From: Ovis canadensis
Lineage: Eukaryota; Chordata; Mammalia; Artiodactyla; Bovidae
Direction of reading: 5' to 3'
NCBI RefSeq assembly: GCF_042477335.2
Contig: NC_091247.1
Span: forward strand, 10,360,001 to 10,424,000
Length of the DNA: 64,000 nucleotides
Part shown: one piece after another, positions 1 to 11,859 of the stretch
How the letters are laid out: every line of letters starts with the position of its first letter
How positions within the stretch are numbered: position 1 is the first letter of the stretch
Made by a program: the position numbers and the translations under genes
Notes under the pieces: model-generated
Databases searched by the model: none
What the model was told of the DNA's origin: nothing
What the model saw: only the letters and a program-made list of their open reading frames with translations

Positions 1-2559
1 TAGAAAGTACAACATTATTAGACTGATTATACTGAAAGGAAGAAATAATTCCTTTCTTAAGCACAAAAATGTCATAAATTCAGGTAAATCAAATTAGTTC
101 TTATAACACATTGATGGCACAAAATTTATGTTTATAGAGTCCATCACTTCATTTTCAGGCATTCTGTTTCTATATTTGGCCAGAGTCAGAAGGTTAGGAA
201 CCAAGAAGTCAGTAAGTTCCCAAGGATATCCTCACTGTCACATCACTGCTCTAACAAGTGGCAAGCAGGAGGAAATTCAGACAAGTCAAACACCCACACC
301 CAGTACACAGTTAAAAGAATTTCCTTCATTTTTTTCCTCTACTGATTCCAACGAAGAAATATGATGAGAAAAACTGGAGGGTTCTCACTTATTTGAATAA
401 CAAGTGAAAATCTAAAAATATCTTCACTGTATGTTATTACCAACTGTATCACTGGGTTTTATAGTGACAGCCCTGTGCTATAATTCCTGAGAAAACCTCT
501 ACATAAAGCTTCATAAACCCAACCATTCCTGTAATGTATCGCCTTATCTAGCACACAATCATTTCAAACACAACTTTTCATGTTATTATAATTTGTTCAA
601 AAATGGTAATAAATACATCCATGAAGCCAAAGGAATCATTGCACAATCTATTGTAACTTGTTCTTACCAGTACTGACAGTTAATCCTCGACCCAAAATCC
701 AATGTAGAATATTCCAGTATTACTTGGTTTAATTAAAGATATTCATTATACACACACCTTTTAATGGACAAACATTCCCAATCAACATTATAAATAATCT
801 GGGCCAACTGCAGAATAATGTCTGTGAACAATTATCACAAAACTAAAACATGGATGGCTGTCAGTCGGTGGCAGAATTCTTGCTTTCATAATAAATATAA
901 AATCAATTTCCTGTTCTAGTCCCTATTCCAAGTTGAAAATGATATATCTGACTATGAATTCCAACTACCTTCATCCTTAGGTTTGTTTTTTTTTTTTTTT
1001 AAAGAAAAGAGGAGAAAGAAACTTATGAGACCATCTAAGTCAATTCTTCCTCATTTGAGGGCACTTGGATAGTAAAGGCTTCTACATAATACACTCATAT
1101 GAACTTGCCATTTCATACATGTATATTTTTTTAATGCTGTGATTTTTTTCCCCTATCAATGCCACTCAAGTGGAATGTCAAAAACTCCTCCCATTTCACT
1201 ATAAATTCCTGTTTACAAAGGCTTAGTACATCTGAAAGCCAGTAGAAACCTTTTGTTCAAAAAACAATAATATGCAATTTCAAAAGCTTTTTGTTCCCAT
1301 TTCAATCAAAACTAACTTCATATGTTTTAAATGAAATTCTGCAAGTAATCAGAGACTAATGAGGATTCATTGGTTTAACTAGTTCAGGGAGTCTGAGAAG
1401 GGAATGAGAATTTAAAGTCACCAAGTTTTTCATTTAGAAGAGCAGTTAATGTGCAGGTACACTAAGTCCTCTTCACTGAGAAATGCAATCAGGACCCTTG
1501 TCTCAGGAGAGACTCATCCCTCTGTCTGTGTGCACATTCCTGACTCCCATTAACAAGTACCACACATGCACACGAAAAGAAGCCAGCCTTAGTAGCCTGT
1601 ATGCATGGCAGCTGTGGTGACTAAATAATCCATATGGCTCTGAAGAGAAGTTCTGCTTTGTTGGGTCTAGAGTCACAGTTACAGTGGTGGAATTCAGACA
1701 CTCAAGCAAACCTCAGTCTGAATGTTTGATCCAAACCCCATCCTGTCCAACCACACCTCAGACTGCAGTTAAGCCTGGGTTTGGAAATTCTATCCTCAGC
1801 ATGGTTTATACAGGTAGAAGTTCCATGTTTGAGGAAACTTTAATTTTTTCACAGGCCCAAAGTTCTGTTCTCCTCCCAATTCATCATTTCTATTCCTGCA
1901 TTCACTCATCCATTTCCTTACAAAATGTAGGAAATCACATAATAGTTTCATAGAGAGAAAATCAAAGGCCTGGCTTAAATTGCAAAAGCAAAAGCAGAAT
2001 CAAGTATGAAACACCATCTTCAATGTGAAAATCAAACAATATGGTAATCTTAAAACAACAGATACATGCTGAAATGTAAATTCCACAGGTTGTGTAAACG
2101 GTAGAATTTAACCACTAATTCTAATGCCTCCCAGCAACTAGAATTAGGTATTTAAGTGAGAGTCTTAATGCTCATTTAATATAGTCTCCTGAAGCCCAAT
2201 CCAACAACTTCTTCATTTTTTCCTATGAAGAAAATATTCTTGTGAAGTTCAGTTTAGTGAAGACACACAAGTTTACACTTCTGAAAAGAATTCACTAGCC
2301 ATATTCTGAAACTGGGCTCTAGGGAAAAAGACTCGATGATGCAAAATTCTTAGTATCCTTCCATGTATAGAGAACAAGATGAAAACTTCATATTTATCTC
2401 CAGTTAGATCAATTAATATTCAGAAAAGTTATGTAACATTACATTTAAATAACCATAGAGGGAAGAATCTACCAATGTTCCAGAAGCTTCTCTAGACCTT
2501 TCAATCAATTTTATTTATATGCAAAACCAAGAGAAACTTAAAAAAAAAACAAAGCTCCT

Positions 2560-3010
2560 CCTGATGCTAAAGCTCTCAATTTACTGACAGGCAAATGGCT
2601 TCATGCTGCCACTTAATCTCATTTCTTGCATAATGCCCTCTAATTAGCATATCAAAGTGAATTAATACTTCTAGGGCATTAGCAATGGGGAAATCTGCTC
2701 CAGGCTCACAATAGCAGTTAAGAGAGAGCCAAGAAATCCTCAAAAACACCACAAACCACTTTGCATTGCAAAACTGTTCAATTTATTTATCCTCTCTCTC
2801 TAAACACTTTTACCGCACACTGTTTTACTACTGTTCACCAAACAAAATGATAATTGCCAAAGTTACCAGCATCTGCAATGCCTGTTTAGAATCTTAATTT
2901 AGATTATGTTGCAGATAATTTCTATATGCAACCATTTGTTCTATTATAAATGTTAATATAGAGACAGTGGAAATGTTGACATTCTCAATTAGTTAATTTG
3001 AATTTGAAAT
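2560..3010. promoter_or_regulatory. candidate conserved non-coding element in PBX3 intron 2
   Basis: Unique AT-rich block with motif texture typical of developmental enhancers. CTAATTAGCATATCAAAG at about 2640-2657 combines a TAATTA core with a TCF/LEF-like ATCAAAG. Another GAATTAATAC follows within 15 bp, and AATTAGTTAATTTG lies near 2990. No repeat similarity is apparent. Conservation cannot be measured here, so the call is inference from composition and position inside a developmental gene intron. Confidence 0.35.
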
Positions 3011-5139
3011 AAAATTTTATGGGATTTTAAAATTTATGAATTTTTTAATGTAAAAAGCCACCTGCTGGACTCTGATGCCTAAGAAATATGCTTTGAAAAC
3101 TTATGTATCACATAAAACAAAATAAACAAAAAAAATCATTTTGCCATAACATATGTCGAGTCTCCCAACTAATGGTTTAAACATTGTGAGGAATCAGCAA
3201 CATTAAAAGGATTACATTGGATACCAAGTTCTCATTAATATGATCACACGAAAAGGGTTATTGTTCAAAACAGTTTAACATTTGTAAAGCACTTAACTTG
3301 AAGAAAACAAGTGGGAAACTTTTAACAATTATTTTTATCCATAATTAACTTTAACTGTCCTCAGTCCTAATGAGTTACTATCATGTTAGTCAAAAGTAAA
3401 AAAAATACCACGCTAATTCAACTTAACACATTCTATCACACCAATATTTTTACTAGACATACACTCAAATTTAGTACCAAAGCAAACTATCATTAACCAT
3501 CAAAAACTACAAACATCTTATATTTATTGCATGTGTATATGTTCATGGAATACCTCTATTTTCAAAATAACAATAAAGAAGAAGAGATTCTGGTTACTAT
3601 TCTGCCTACAAAGGGGGTAATTAGAATCAAGAGTTGAAGATTAATGAAATTTATTTTCAAATATGTTGTGTCTAAAGGCATAAAAAGATGGTTTATTTTT
3701 TTCAGTGGCTCATTCAAGCATTTCCTACTAATTCATTTGCTAAATGTAACACTAATACAGAGCTCTGATAGCAATTTGTGTGTTTGATTAACTTCTACAA
3801 CTTTGTAAAAAATCTTTTTAGCTAGATAGATCTAAAAAAACTTTGACCAATTTACACTACATAGTGATATAAATTATTTACTCTCTTCATATGTAAAGAC
3901 TCAAATGGCCTACTGAAGTAGAGCAAATGTTTGAAAAGGTCAACATGGGAGGGAGTGTACAAGCATTGTTAGTCTGTTACTAACTAAATCATGCTGATAC
4001 CACTGATAAATGGCTAAAACACAAGCCTGCTGAGAAAACTAATAAAACATAATTCTTATAATGTCAATACTGAAAGAATAAATGCCTAAAGTTGTTCATA
4101 TGTACATAAATAGAGGGAAAATAGTATAAAAATCCTTATTTAGCATGATGTGTTCGGTACTGATCTGTTAGGTATTCTGAAATATTTCAATGTTATGAGT
4201 ACAAAATAAAACGAATGATTTAGGGTGTGGTTCATGAATTTTGGTTTTTATTCTTCATAGCCATACTTCATATTACTTCATCCTATACAATGCCACCATA
4301 AACTATCAAAACACACATAATCCAAATAAGATGCTAAAGGTCTTGGAAGTAGCCATTTACAAAAGTTGTAAACAGAAATCTAAAAATATAAGCAAAATTA
4401 GTTAAAAGGAAAAGGATCCAAACATGAAAGAGATACCCAGAAAATTTTTACGAAAGTCAAAGAACCAATGTGCTCTTTGAGGCAAGGCAAGGCTTCCTTT
4501 GCCACTGTATTAATATACTTCTGATTTGGATTAAAATTATGTAAATTAGCATAATAACATAGTAAAGTCCCAAATAAAAACCAAAACTACATAGATCTAT
4601 AATAAAATGAAGTCCACTAAAATTGAGGCATGAAAGAATTACTTGCACAGATCAAGTTAGTATTGACAAGAGAGTTCAATATTCTTTTATTGGGAATAAG
4701 AAAAAAAGGTATGGAAGACAGGTCCATACTTTTAAAATAATACCTGCTTGATACTTTAGATCATGAAGTTCCAAACCAGTAGAGAAGATTTTTTTTCCTA
4801 CGTTTTCTATGAATGTATTACATGTATTATCTTCTAAGGATGAGAGAAGAGTAAAGAAAGTTAGAAAAACATCACTCTTTACATCCTTCCTCAAAACTTC
4901 CTTAAAAAGCTCCAGTAAGCTAAGCAAATCTATAAAAATAAAAAATATTCTTAAATTACACAGGAAAAAATTTGCAATAAAGCAACAAAATTTATGACAT
5001 TTCCAGGATACACTGACTTTGTAATTTTCCCTATTTAATCACTGAATATTTCCAATGTAAATAAGCAATAATGTCTAAAACTGATAAAAAATTTAAAACA
5101 TTAAAAGTCCTTTAAAATTTGCTTCAAAATAATTGTGAA

Positions 5140-5285
5140 AGGGTGGGAGTTACAGAGAACACAAGATTGGCCAAGTGTTGCTAACTGCTGAAAGTAGGCA
5201 ATGAGTTCATGGGGATTCAAGTTTCTCTTTATCTATATTTTTACAATTGAAGTTCTCCATAATAAAAGGTTTTTAAAACTAGAAA
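5140..5285 (+). repeat. ancient L1M 3'-end fragment
   Basis: The stretch GGTGGGAGTTACAGAG through TTCTCCATAATAAAAGG resembles the 3' tail of old mammalian L1 elements. It is diverged and has no target-site duplication that I can see. It is the only interspersed repeat recognised in the first 9.5 kb. Confidence 0.4.
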
Positions 5286-8200
5286 ATAGTTCCCAAAAAC
5301 ACAGAAATGAATCATGTATCAAACAGAGCATTTGTTTTTAAAACTCTGGAACAAACAATGATAACTATATTCGAAGTACTGCAAGAGCAACTTAAAAGAA
5401 TACACAATACATATTATATGTAACATTTAGACTCACATACAACAATTTTCACCTTTCTTGTTAAAATTTCACTTGGTGGAATATTTGGATTTTATACACT
5501 AGGAATTGAAGAATTATCTGGCACTGTAAAAAGAAAAATGAACACATTTTTATATTGAAGCATTAAAAAAAGAAAGAAAACAGGCCAGAAAAAGAAGATG
5601 CCATGAGTCTCTAAACCCTTAGGGTCAGAAATAGAGGTGCTGACTGAGAGTACTGCCTTATCTCTCTGAAAGCTAGTCCCACTTACAGCAGTAAAGATAA
5701 AAGGTTTAATCATATATATTATATTCTAAACATATAAAAACTCACAAGCTACCTTCTTGATCCAGTTTTGATATGTAAAATCCTTACGACTCTTTCTAGG
5801 GAGGGTTCCTTTAAAAGCAAAGCATTTTTAATAGTAATTTTCTTCTCTTTAAACATAAAAAATACTTCAACCAGCCCAACCAGGCAAGCAGGCCTTTCTC
5901 TTCCCCTGCGGACACCTCCTGCAGTAGAGAAGTTCATTAAGTTTTATGATCTTCCCAAGTCAGTCCTGCTTATAAGCCTCACAAAGGCCACAAATCTGGC
6001 AAACCATCATGTATGCCATTAGACATTACTAGTAAATGAATGCTATTTAGGGTTTGTGGTGGCAATAAATCAGAGTTTGGTTGGCAGCTATCAACATGGA
6101 GTATTTTAACCTACCATTTAGAAAGGAAAAGGTTATGCTGATTTTTTTTCCTAATACACAACATTTTTTAACAATATGACTCTGATTATATACTAGAGTG
6201 TTGAATTTTCATTTTAAAATATTTTTAAATACATTTTTTTTTTCTCAAAAAGAGCCATTTCCTTTATTCAAACTCTCATAATTAAGGGCTTTGGAAAGAA
6301 GAGAGATTTGTGAGAATGGAATCCTCTCACAAAGTACTTCAACAATCAAGATTAAGGTGGCCAAAAAGATGTGAGGGAACGCCCCCAAAGAACTATGTAG
6401 ATAAGGAGACTTCATAGTATCATGGATACTTAATAAGAGACAGATGGTAAAATGTGGCTAAAAAAGAAATCTTTAACAATTATCTCACTGGTCACTTACT
6501 TAGTTTAAAATGGGCAAATATCTTGTTTTAAAGCCTGTAACTTTCAGTTGCTTTCAAAATGCGTAGCTATCACAATTCAACAGATATTTCTGTCCAAAAA
6601 TAACTGAATGATAAATTTTATAAAAGAACACATTTTCAAGAAAAAGCAAGCATCTTATGGTATACTTTTCCTACCTCTGAACAAGAAAAAAAGTATAATT
6701 GTGGTAGATTATCCATTTATCTGTCAGAAGGGAAAAATACCTTTTCATATTTGGTAGAAGGGAAAAAAGATGTTTTTCAAACTAAACCCCTTATGTGCAT
6801 CAGAACTGGCAGTGTTCACTGCCTGATCAGAAACCTCAAAAGCTACTGGCAGATCTGCAAATATACGGATTTTTTTTTAATGATTTTGTCTTATTTTTTA
6901 AAAAGCATAACCAAAATGACATTATCCACTGAAATGACAGCTTTACCCCCCATCTCCCCACTAGTCAACCCCCTACCCCTCTATTATGCAGAATAGAGTC
7001 ATCACATAGTATTCCCAGTTTCTATTACAAATGACTAGGTAAACTTTCTCTAAGGTTATAGAGAATTAATCTTTGGATACTATTTTATTAGATTTAATAA
7101 AATGATTTCTTTTAAAAAGCATTACATGATATACGTTATAATCTACAGTGCTTATTTTATAAGCTCATGATGTTTCCAAAGCATGACTGTGGGAACAGAT
7201 GGGGGAGGGGGGGAGGCCTGGAATTTGCTGCCCCAATTTCTTTGCTTCGGTAACACTAATGTCTACACAGCTGTTTTATTTCAAATCAAGGATTCTGAGT
7301 TCAGCGTCCCTGTCTCCTTCTAAGAGTAGTTTTGGAGAGTGAGGTGGAGCTCTGGGTAGTAGGGGAGAAAGGAGAGGAGAGAAAGAGCTTCACCCCCATC
7401 AATCATTCGGTACTTAAATCCCGTCCCTCTCGAGCTTAGAGAGGCTGGCAGGAAGATGCCTCAGCCTAGACAGCCGCCTTTACTCTTTGTCGGCCGTTGG
7501 CTTTTTACAAAAGAGATAACGTGCAAACTTGGATCCGCTGGCCAAAGCACAAAAAGAGAATCTAATTTACAAGTTATCTCTGAAAGCCTCAGAAACAATT
7601 TTCAAAACACAAAAATTTCTTTTGTCAGCTACCTCTTGCTTCTTAAACAGCAAGTGCCCTACCAAGGCTCTCTCTGCCAGTAATCCCAGACTCTGAAAAG
7701 ACTTGTTTCTTTTTTGTAACTCACCTTTGACATGAGGTTGACTACACTTTCCTTTCAGAATGGTGTAACTAAGTCTTGTGCAAATAAGCAACTAGAGGAC
7801 TTATGCTTCCTAATTGAATTCTGCCTGCTACTAAATGTCTAAACAAGAAAAGCAGTTTGCTAGGTTTGGTTCTCAAACTAGCTAGGCCAAAACTTTAAAA
7901 AAGGCAAAAAAAAAAAAAAAGAATCATGATAAGGGGGTGAGAAGGAAGGGATATCAGTCCCCTCTCCCTAGTAATATAATGCTATATAAAGTTGAATCAA
8001 TCTTAATATTCACAACATAGTCAATACCCCAGTGCTTAGCTGTCAGCAGAGACTGAAGTGGAGCCCTGATAGCAAGAAAACCCTTGGACATTAAGCAACA
8101 TAATTTACTGAGAATTACGTACTTTTAGGCTTCTAAACTAAGAATCTCAAGATTTAGTGCTTGATGTCTTGTTTTATAGTCAGATCAAAATTATCTACCG

Positions 8201-9491
8201 TTTTAAATCACAATGCTTTCTAAAGGTAGCTAAAAACCAACACAGAGTAAAAGTTAGTCATTTTAAAATGTCTGGGGTTTTCAAAATTAAAATATATCTT
8301 AAAAACACTCACTTGACATAAAGAAATCAAGCACACTATGTGAATGAAAAGCAGGAAAAGTAGTCTTTCAGGCTCTCAATATTTGCTGTTAATTATGGTT
8401 TTAGCATATATTTTAATAGACAGCAATAACCCTTCATCTTTTATTGATTACTTTTAGAATTAGAATTGCATGGTGGAAAATCTGTTTAAAAGGAGGACCA
8501 CTCTTCTACCAACTAACAATTATATACAGTGCGCTAATATTTGTATATTCAGTTTAAACACAATCACATTTAGCTTTTTAAATACCTTCACTTAAATATT
8601 CCTATGCTTTGGACTTTAACTTTCCCTTCTATTCTTTGCCAACTTAAAAAACAGCAAGTTTATAATACTGTATACCCAACAAAGACACACACAAATAAAC
8701 AGTAAAGCTTGTTTAATGCATTTGTTTGCCATATACAGGGAAAATAATGCCTCAAACGAAGTAATAAAATCTAAATTAAACCTCAAATTCTACTTGAGGC
8801 ACTACCATCACCTCAAGACTTAAATAGTTTCAGTTTTTAAAAAGTCTAACAAGGAAACTAAACTGAGATGAATTGTCAGAAATTTGTCTAATATATACTT
8901 ATAGTTTTCATTCCAGCACTTCTGCAAAAGCTATCTTCTCATATATTCCCTGCCCTAAATACTTCAAAAATTGTTCAACCTGCACCTGTGGACCTTTCTC
9001 TACTTAATAAAATATATTAAGTATGTTTACAATGTAATGACTTCAAGCATAAAATTTAATAAAAGTAATAGATATAATACATTGTATACGCCTAAACACA
9101 TCATTACCCTTCCAGCTTCTTAAAAGTAGTATTCCGAACTAAAATACTAATTCAAACATACTTCTCGGGTCTGTGCAATTGCATCTATTCTTCTATCTGT
9201 GGAAATGAAGCTTAAGGCTAAGTAAAACAAAGTTCGGGATATGCTTCTCAGCGGGAGTCGGTCCCCGTGGCTCCTTTTAAAAACTGACAGACAAGGCGAA
9301 AGGAGCAGGAAAGGGTGGCTGGCGCTCCCGGCCCCCTCCCCGCCTGCAGCCAGAGGTGGCCGCTTGGGGACTGCGACCCTGCCCCGTCCACTCTACACTT
9401 CATTTTACACCAGGAGCGGAATTCAGAAATCGACTCCAGATTTATTGCAGTTTTTTCTCAAGATCAGGAGGTGGGAAGGAAAGAATGATCA

Positions 9492-9501
9492 AAGATGGCG
9501 G
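9492..9501 (+). promoter_or_regulatory. YY1-type motif downstream of PBX3 exon 2
   Basis: AAGATGGCGG is a close match to the YY1 core AAGATGGCGGC. It lies about 100 bp inside intron 2, at the edge of the CpG-rich region. YY1 sites placed just downstream of promoters are common, but this is a motif match only. Confidence 0.35.
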
Positions 9502-9597
9502 TGCCCAAAAGCAGCAGCTTTCAACTGGAGAGTCGAAGGAGTAGCTCGGACCCCACCTCAGGGGTCTCCAGGCCCACCGCGGGGCGCAGCGTCTTAC

Positions 9598-9671
9598 CTG
9601 TTTTCTCTTTGATCTCACACAGGACACTGAAGAGCGCGGGTTTCATTCTGTGACAGTTCAGGGCATGTTTC
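9598..9671 (-). CDS. PBX3: PBX3 coding exon 2 (residues 67-92, PBC-A domain)
   Basis: This 74-bp exon encodes [20 protein letters not shown] and then KEKT, which is the PBC-A segment that follows exon 1 in PBX proteins. The serine in ALFSVL fits PBX3 (PBX1 has ALFNVL). On the minus strand a pyrimidine-rich tract ends in TTTTAG at 9672-9677, then G at 9671 completes the split lysine codon begun in exon 1. The donor is CAG|GTAAGA at 9598/9597, close to consensus, and leaves a first-position G for the next glycine. Exon 3 is outside the window. No frame break is seen. Confidence 0.95.
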
Positions 9672-10614
9672 CTAAAACATAAACAGCAAAACACAAAGGT
9701 ATTAGCATCACCTATGGAATAATATGGCGCCTTCCTTAAGTTAGATCCAAGATTTAATTCCGGCCCCCTATTTCGGAAGGCTCTTTTGAACCCCGTCAAA
9801 TCAACAGAAAACTCAAGTTGACTAGTTAGCGACAACCGGCAAGCTCTGGCGGCTACAGCTCCAGCCCGAACGCAGCGCGACCCATCTGCCGGGCAGGCAG
9901 CAGCCTCGAAGACCGCGGGGCGCGAACCCGTGCGGGGAGCCGCGATCCGGGGGCAGACGGCGGCGACTCAGGGGAGTAGACAGCGTGGAGGGGCTCCCGC
10001 GTCCGCCCTCCGCCGGGGCAGCGGGCGCGGAACGGGCTGCCGGCCGACTGCGGCCAGCGGGCGCTGACAGCTCGGCAAAGTTTGCGAGGCGGCCCTCCCT
10101 TCCCGAGAACTTGGCCGCTCGCGCCCGGACCCGCCGGGGAACCGCCCAGAGCCCCGCGCCGGGGCTGGGGCGGCCTCCCGCACAGCGAGGTCGTCCAGCG
10201 GCCGAGCGGAGCCGGGGTGCCGGGACTCCGGGCCGAGGAGAAAGTTGCACTTCCCTTAAGTGCGGCCCGGGGCCCGCTCGCGGCGGCGTGCAGCCGGGTC
10301 CGGGCGGGAGGTTTGAATCCGTGCGAGGGGGCCGGGCTGCCAGAGGGCCGGACGCGGGGAGGTGGGGTGAGAGAAACCCACGAAATCCACGCGGCACCAA
10401 GTCCGTCCCGCGCCCCGAGAGCAACTTTGCCGACTCCCGCCCGCGTCGAGGGGCGCTGGACAAGTTCCCCAGAGGCCGGGGCCGGAGGCCTCTTTTCGGA
10501 GAAAGTTCCCCGCCCGGGGCTGAGGCCCTGGCCCGGGCACAACCCGGGCCCGGACTCTGCCGCGGGCCCGGCTCCCGCACACACACAAAAGATGCTTAAT
10601 GAGACGACACCAAC
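9672..10614 (-). other. PBX3: PBX3 intron 1 (943 bp)
   Basis: Bounded by GT at 10614-10613 and AG at 9673-9672 on the minus strand. The half next to exon 1 (about 9840-10614) is CpG-island DNA, while the half next to exon 2 is ordinary. Several long open frames cross it on both strands, but they are the usual stop-poor frames of GC-rich DNA with no recognisable domain. I see no other gene in it. Confidence 0.9.
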
Positions 10615-10814
10615 TTTGCTTGCGCCTCGTCCAAGCTCTGGTCGGTGATGGTCATGATCTGGTGGAGGATGTCGCCGATGTCCTGCTTCCTGCCGTCGCC
10701 GTCCGCCCCTTCGTGGCCGTGAGGGGGAGGCGGCAGGGCCATGCCCCCCTGCACCGAGTGGCCGGCCAGGTTCACCCCGGCCAGAGTCTGCAGCATCCTG
10801 GATTGATCGTCCAT
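10615..10814 (-). CDS. PBX3: PBX3 coding exon 1 (start codon, residues 1-66)
   Basis: The minus-strand reading begins [14 protein letters not shown], continues through a proline run ([14 protein letters not shown]) and reaches [19 protein letters not shown], the start of the conserved PBC-A region that contacts MEIS/PREP proteins. The DDQSRMLQ opening and HQIMTITDQ identify PBX3 rather than PBX1, which starts MDEQPRLMHS. The ATG at 10814-10812 has G at -3 and G at +4, a strong initiation context, and no competing in-frame start is needed. The exon ends after AA of the lysine codon at 10615. The following GTTGGT is a weak donor, but it is the one that restores the family reading AKKHALN when joined to exon 2. 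Length is 200 bp, phase 2. It sits inside the large CpG island. Confidence 0.96.
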
Positions 10815-10867
10815 CCCGCCGCGCGCGGGCGGGAGCGGGCGGCGGCGGCGGCTGAGGAGAAGGCTGA

Positions 10868-10900
<33 letters not shown>
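10868..10900 (-). repeat. (GCC)11 tract in the probable PBX3 5'UTR
   Basis: Eleven uninterrupted GGC units on the plus strand, read as GCC on the sense strand, begin 53 bases upstream of the ATG. A purine-rich G/A tract follows at about 10901-10945. Pure GC-rich triplet tracts in 5'UTRs tend to vary in length and form structure. Whether this one is transcribed depends on the true start site. Confidence 0.9.
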
Positions 10901-10902
<2 letters not shown>

Positions 10903-11588
10903 CGAGGGAGGAGAAGAAAGAGGGGGAGGGGGAGGGGGAGGCGGCCGCGCGCTCCCCGCCCGCGCGGGGAGGGGGCGGCCCGGCCGGCGGGGCCCGCGGC
11001 TGAGGCAGTGCGGACGGGCGCCCGGCTCTGGCTTCCGCCGCCGCCGAGGCTGAGGAGAAGCGGCGGGCGGAAGCGCCGGGCTCCGCGGTGGTGGCGGAGG
11101 CGGACGCAGCGGCGCCCGCTGCCCTCACGCGGCCGCCGCGCCGCCTCCTCGCCGCCGCGCGCCCCGCCGGGTAGCCCCGCGCAACTTGCTCCTCAGCGCC
11201 GGCCGAGTTGCCGGGACGCCCGCCGCCCCCCGCGCCAGCCTGCGCACTCCCCTCCCTCGCCCGCCGCCGCCGCCGCCGCCGCCTCGGCCGGGCGGGATCC
11301 GAACCCCGGCGGCCCCGGGGGAGGGAGCGGCGGCGGCGGCGGCAGGCGGCGGCAGAGGAGGGCCGGCGGGCGGGCCGGCCGAGAAGAGCTAGAGGGGCGG
11401 AGGAGGAAAGTTTGGGAGCTAGCGGGCCGGCGCGGCGGGGGCACTGAGCCCGATGAAGGGCCCCGGCAGGCCGCGCGCCGGGCGGACAGCAGATTGATGG
11501 GGCGAGAGAAGTCGCCGCCGCCACAGCCAGAGCCGCGCACCCTGCCAGCAGCCGCCGCGGACCGGGCTCGAAGGCCGTTCGGCTGAGG

Positions 11589-11597
11589 GATTGACAG
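11589..11597 (+). promoter_or_regulatory. PBX-MEIS/PREP composite motif upstream of PBX3
   Basis: GATTGACAG matches nine of ten bases of the known PBX-PREP/MEIS composite site TGATTGACAG (here preceded by G). It lies about 780 bp upstream of the PBX3 ATG in the island. Two further GATTGAT cores lie at about 11492-11498 and 10801-10807, the last inside the start of the coding sequence. Functional binding is inferred. Confidence 0.5.
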
Positions 11598-11648
11598 GCT
11601 GCCAGTTCCACTCACTCACTGCGGCCCCGGACGCCCGGGAGGGGGGGA

Positions 11649-11658
11649 GGGGCGGGGG
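11649..11658 (+). promoter_or_regulatory. GC box (Sp1-type)
   Basis: GGGGCGGGGG, a good Sp/KLF site in the PBX3 upstream promoter. A second GC box in the other orientation, CCCCGCCCCC, lies at 11689-11698. Confidence 0.6.
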
Positions 11659-11717
11659 CCAGAGGAGGGCGGGAGAGCGCTCCGCACGCCCCGCCCCCGG
11701 GGGCGGCGCGCGCTCTC

Positions 11718-11722
11718 ATTGG
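11718..11722 (-). promoter_or_regulatory. inverted CCAAT box (NF-Y type)
   Basis: ATTGG on the plus strand is CCAAT in the PBX3 direction, flanked by CTC and GCC as in good NF-Y sites, and adjacent to the GC boxes at 11649 and 11689. A second CCAAT in the opposite orientation is at 12081-12085. Confidence 0.5.
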
Positions 11723-11859
11723 GCCTTGCGCCTCCCGCCGCCGGCGCTGGCACCGCCCCCGGGCTTCGGTCCTGCCCCTCTGGCCTCCGAGCCCCTGCCC
11801 CCCGAGAGCGCGCCCCCGGTCCCCTCAAGCCTCATCGCGTCCTGGCCCCCGGGATAGGC

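Larger units (their letters stand above)
1..9597 (-). other. PBX3 intron 2, proximal part; no genes seen
   Basis: AT-rich unique DNA downstream of the exon 2 donor. Reading across it I find no BovB, Bov-tA, BOV-A2 or CHR copy, in sharp contrast with the rest of the window. The only old repeat I recognise is an L1M-like tail near 5140-5285. Open frames here (for example 128-364, 5768-6022) are short, lack domains and are not supported as genes. Dense homeodomain-type cores (TAATTA, ATTAAT) occur, notably near 2640-2670. Mononucleotide runs at 990, 2540 and 7905 are the only low-complexity tracts worth naming. Confidence 0.8.
1..11600 (-). other. PBX3: PBX3 gene, 5' part (exons 1-2, intron 1, start of intron 2)
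   Basis: Gene-level entry. PBX3 is a PBC-class TALE homeodomain protein that binds DNA with HOX and MEIS/PREP partners in the nucleus. The window holds only its amino end. Two coding exons read in the right order and phase on the minus strand and join to give the family sequence through the start of the PBC domain. The homeodomain and later exons lie beyond position 1. The upstream limit given here (about 11600) is a rough placeholder because no transcription start can be proved from sequence. The long unfinished intron 2 agrees with the very large second intron I recall for this gene in other mammals. Confidence 0.93.

Noticed and set aside
9241-9612. 123-codon plus frame over PBX3 exon 2
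   Set aside because: Antisense shadow of the exon and its flanks, no recognisable domain.
9822-10586. Overlapping open frames of 110-254 codons on both strands next to PBX3 exon 1
   Set aside because: All lie in CpG-island DNA, are rich in R, P, G and A, lack domains and overlap each other; stop codons are simply rare in such DNA.
10772-11611. 279-codon minus frame and 192-codon plus frame over the PBX3 5'UTR and promoter
   Set aside because: Poly-Ala/Arg/Gly translation of GC repeats; the real start in another frame is established by the PBX3 sequence.
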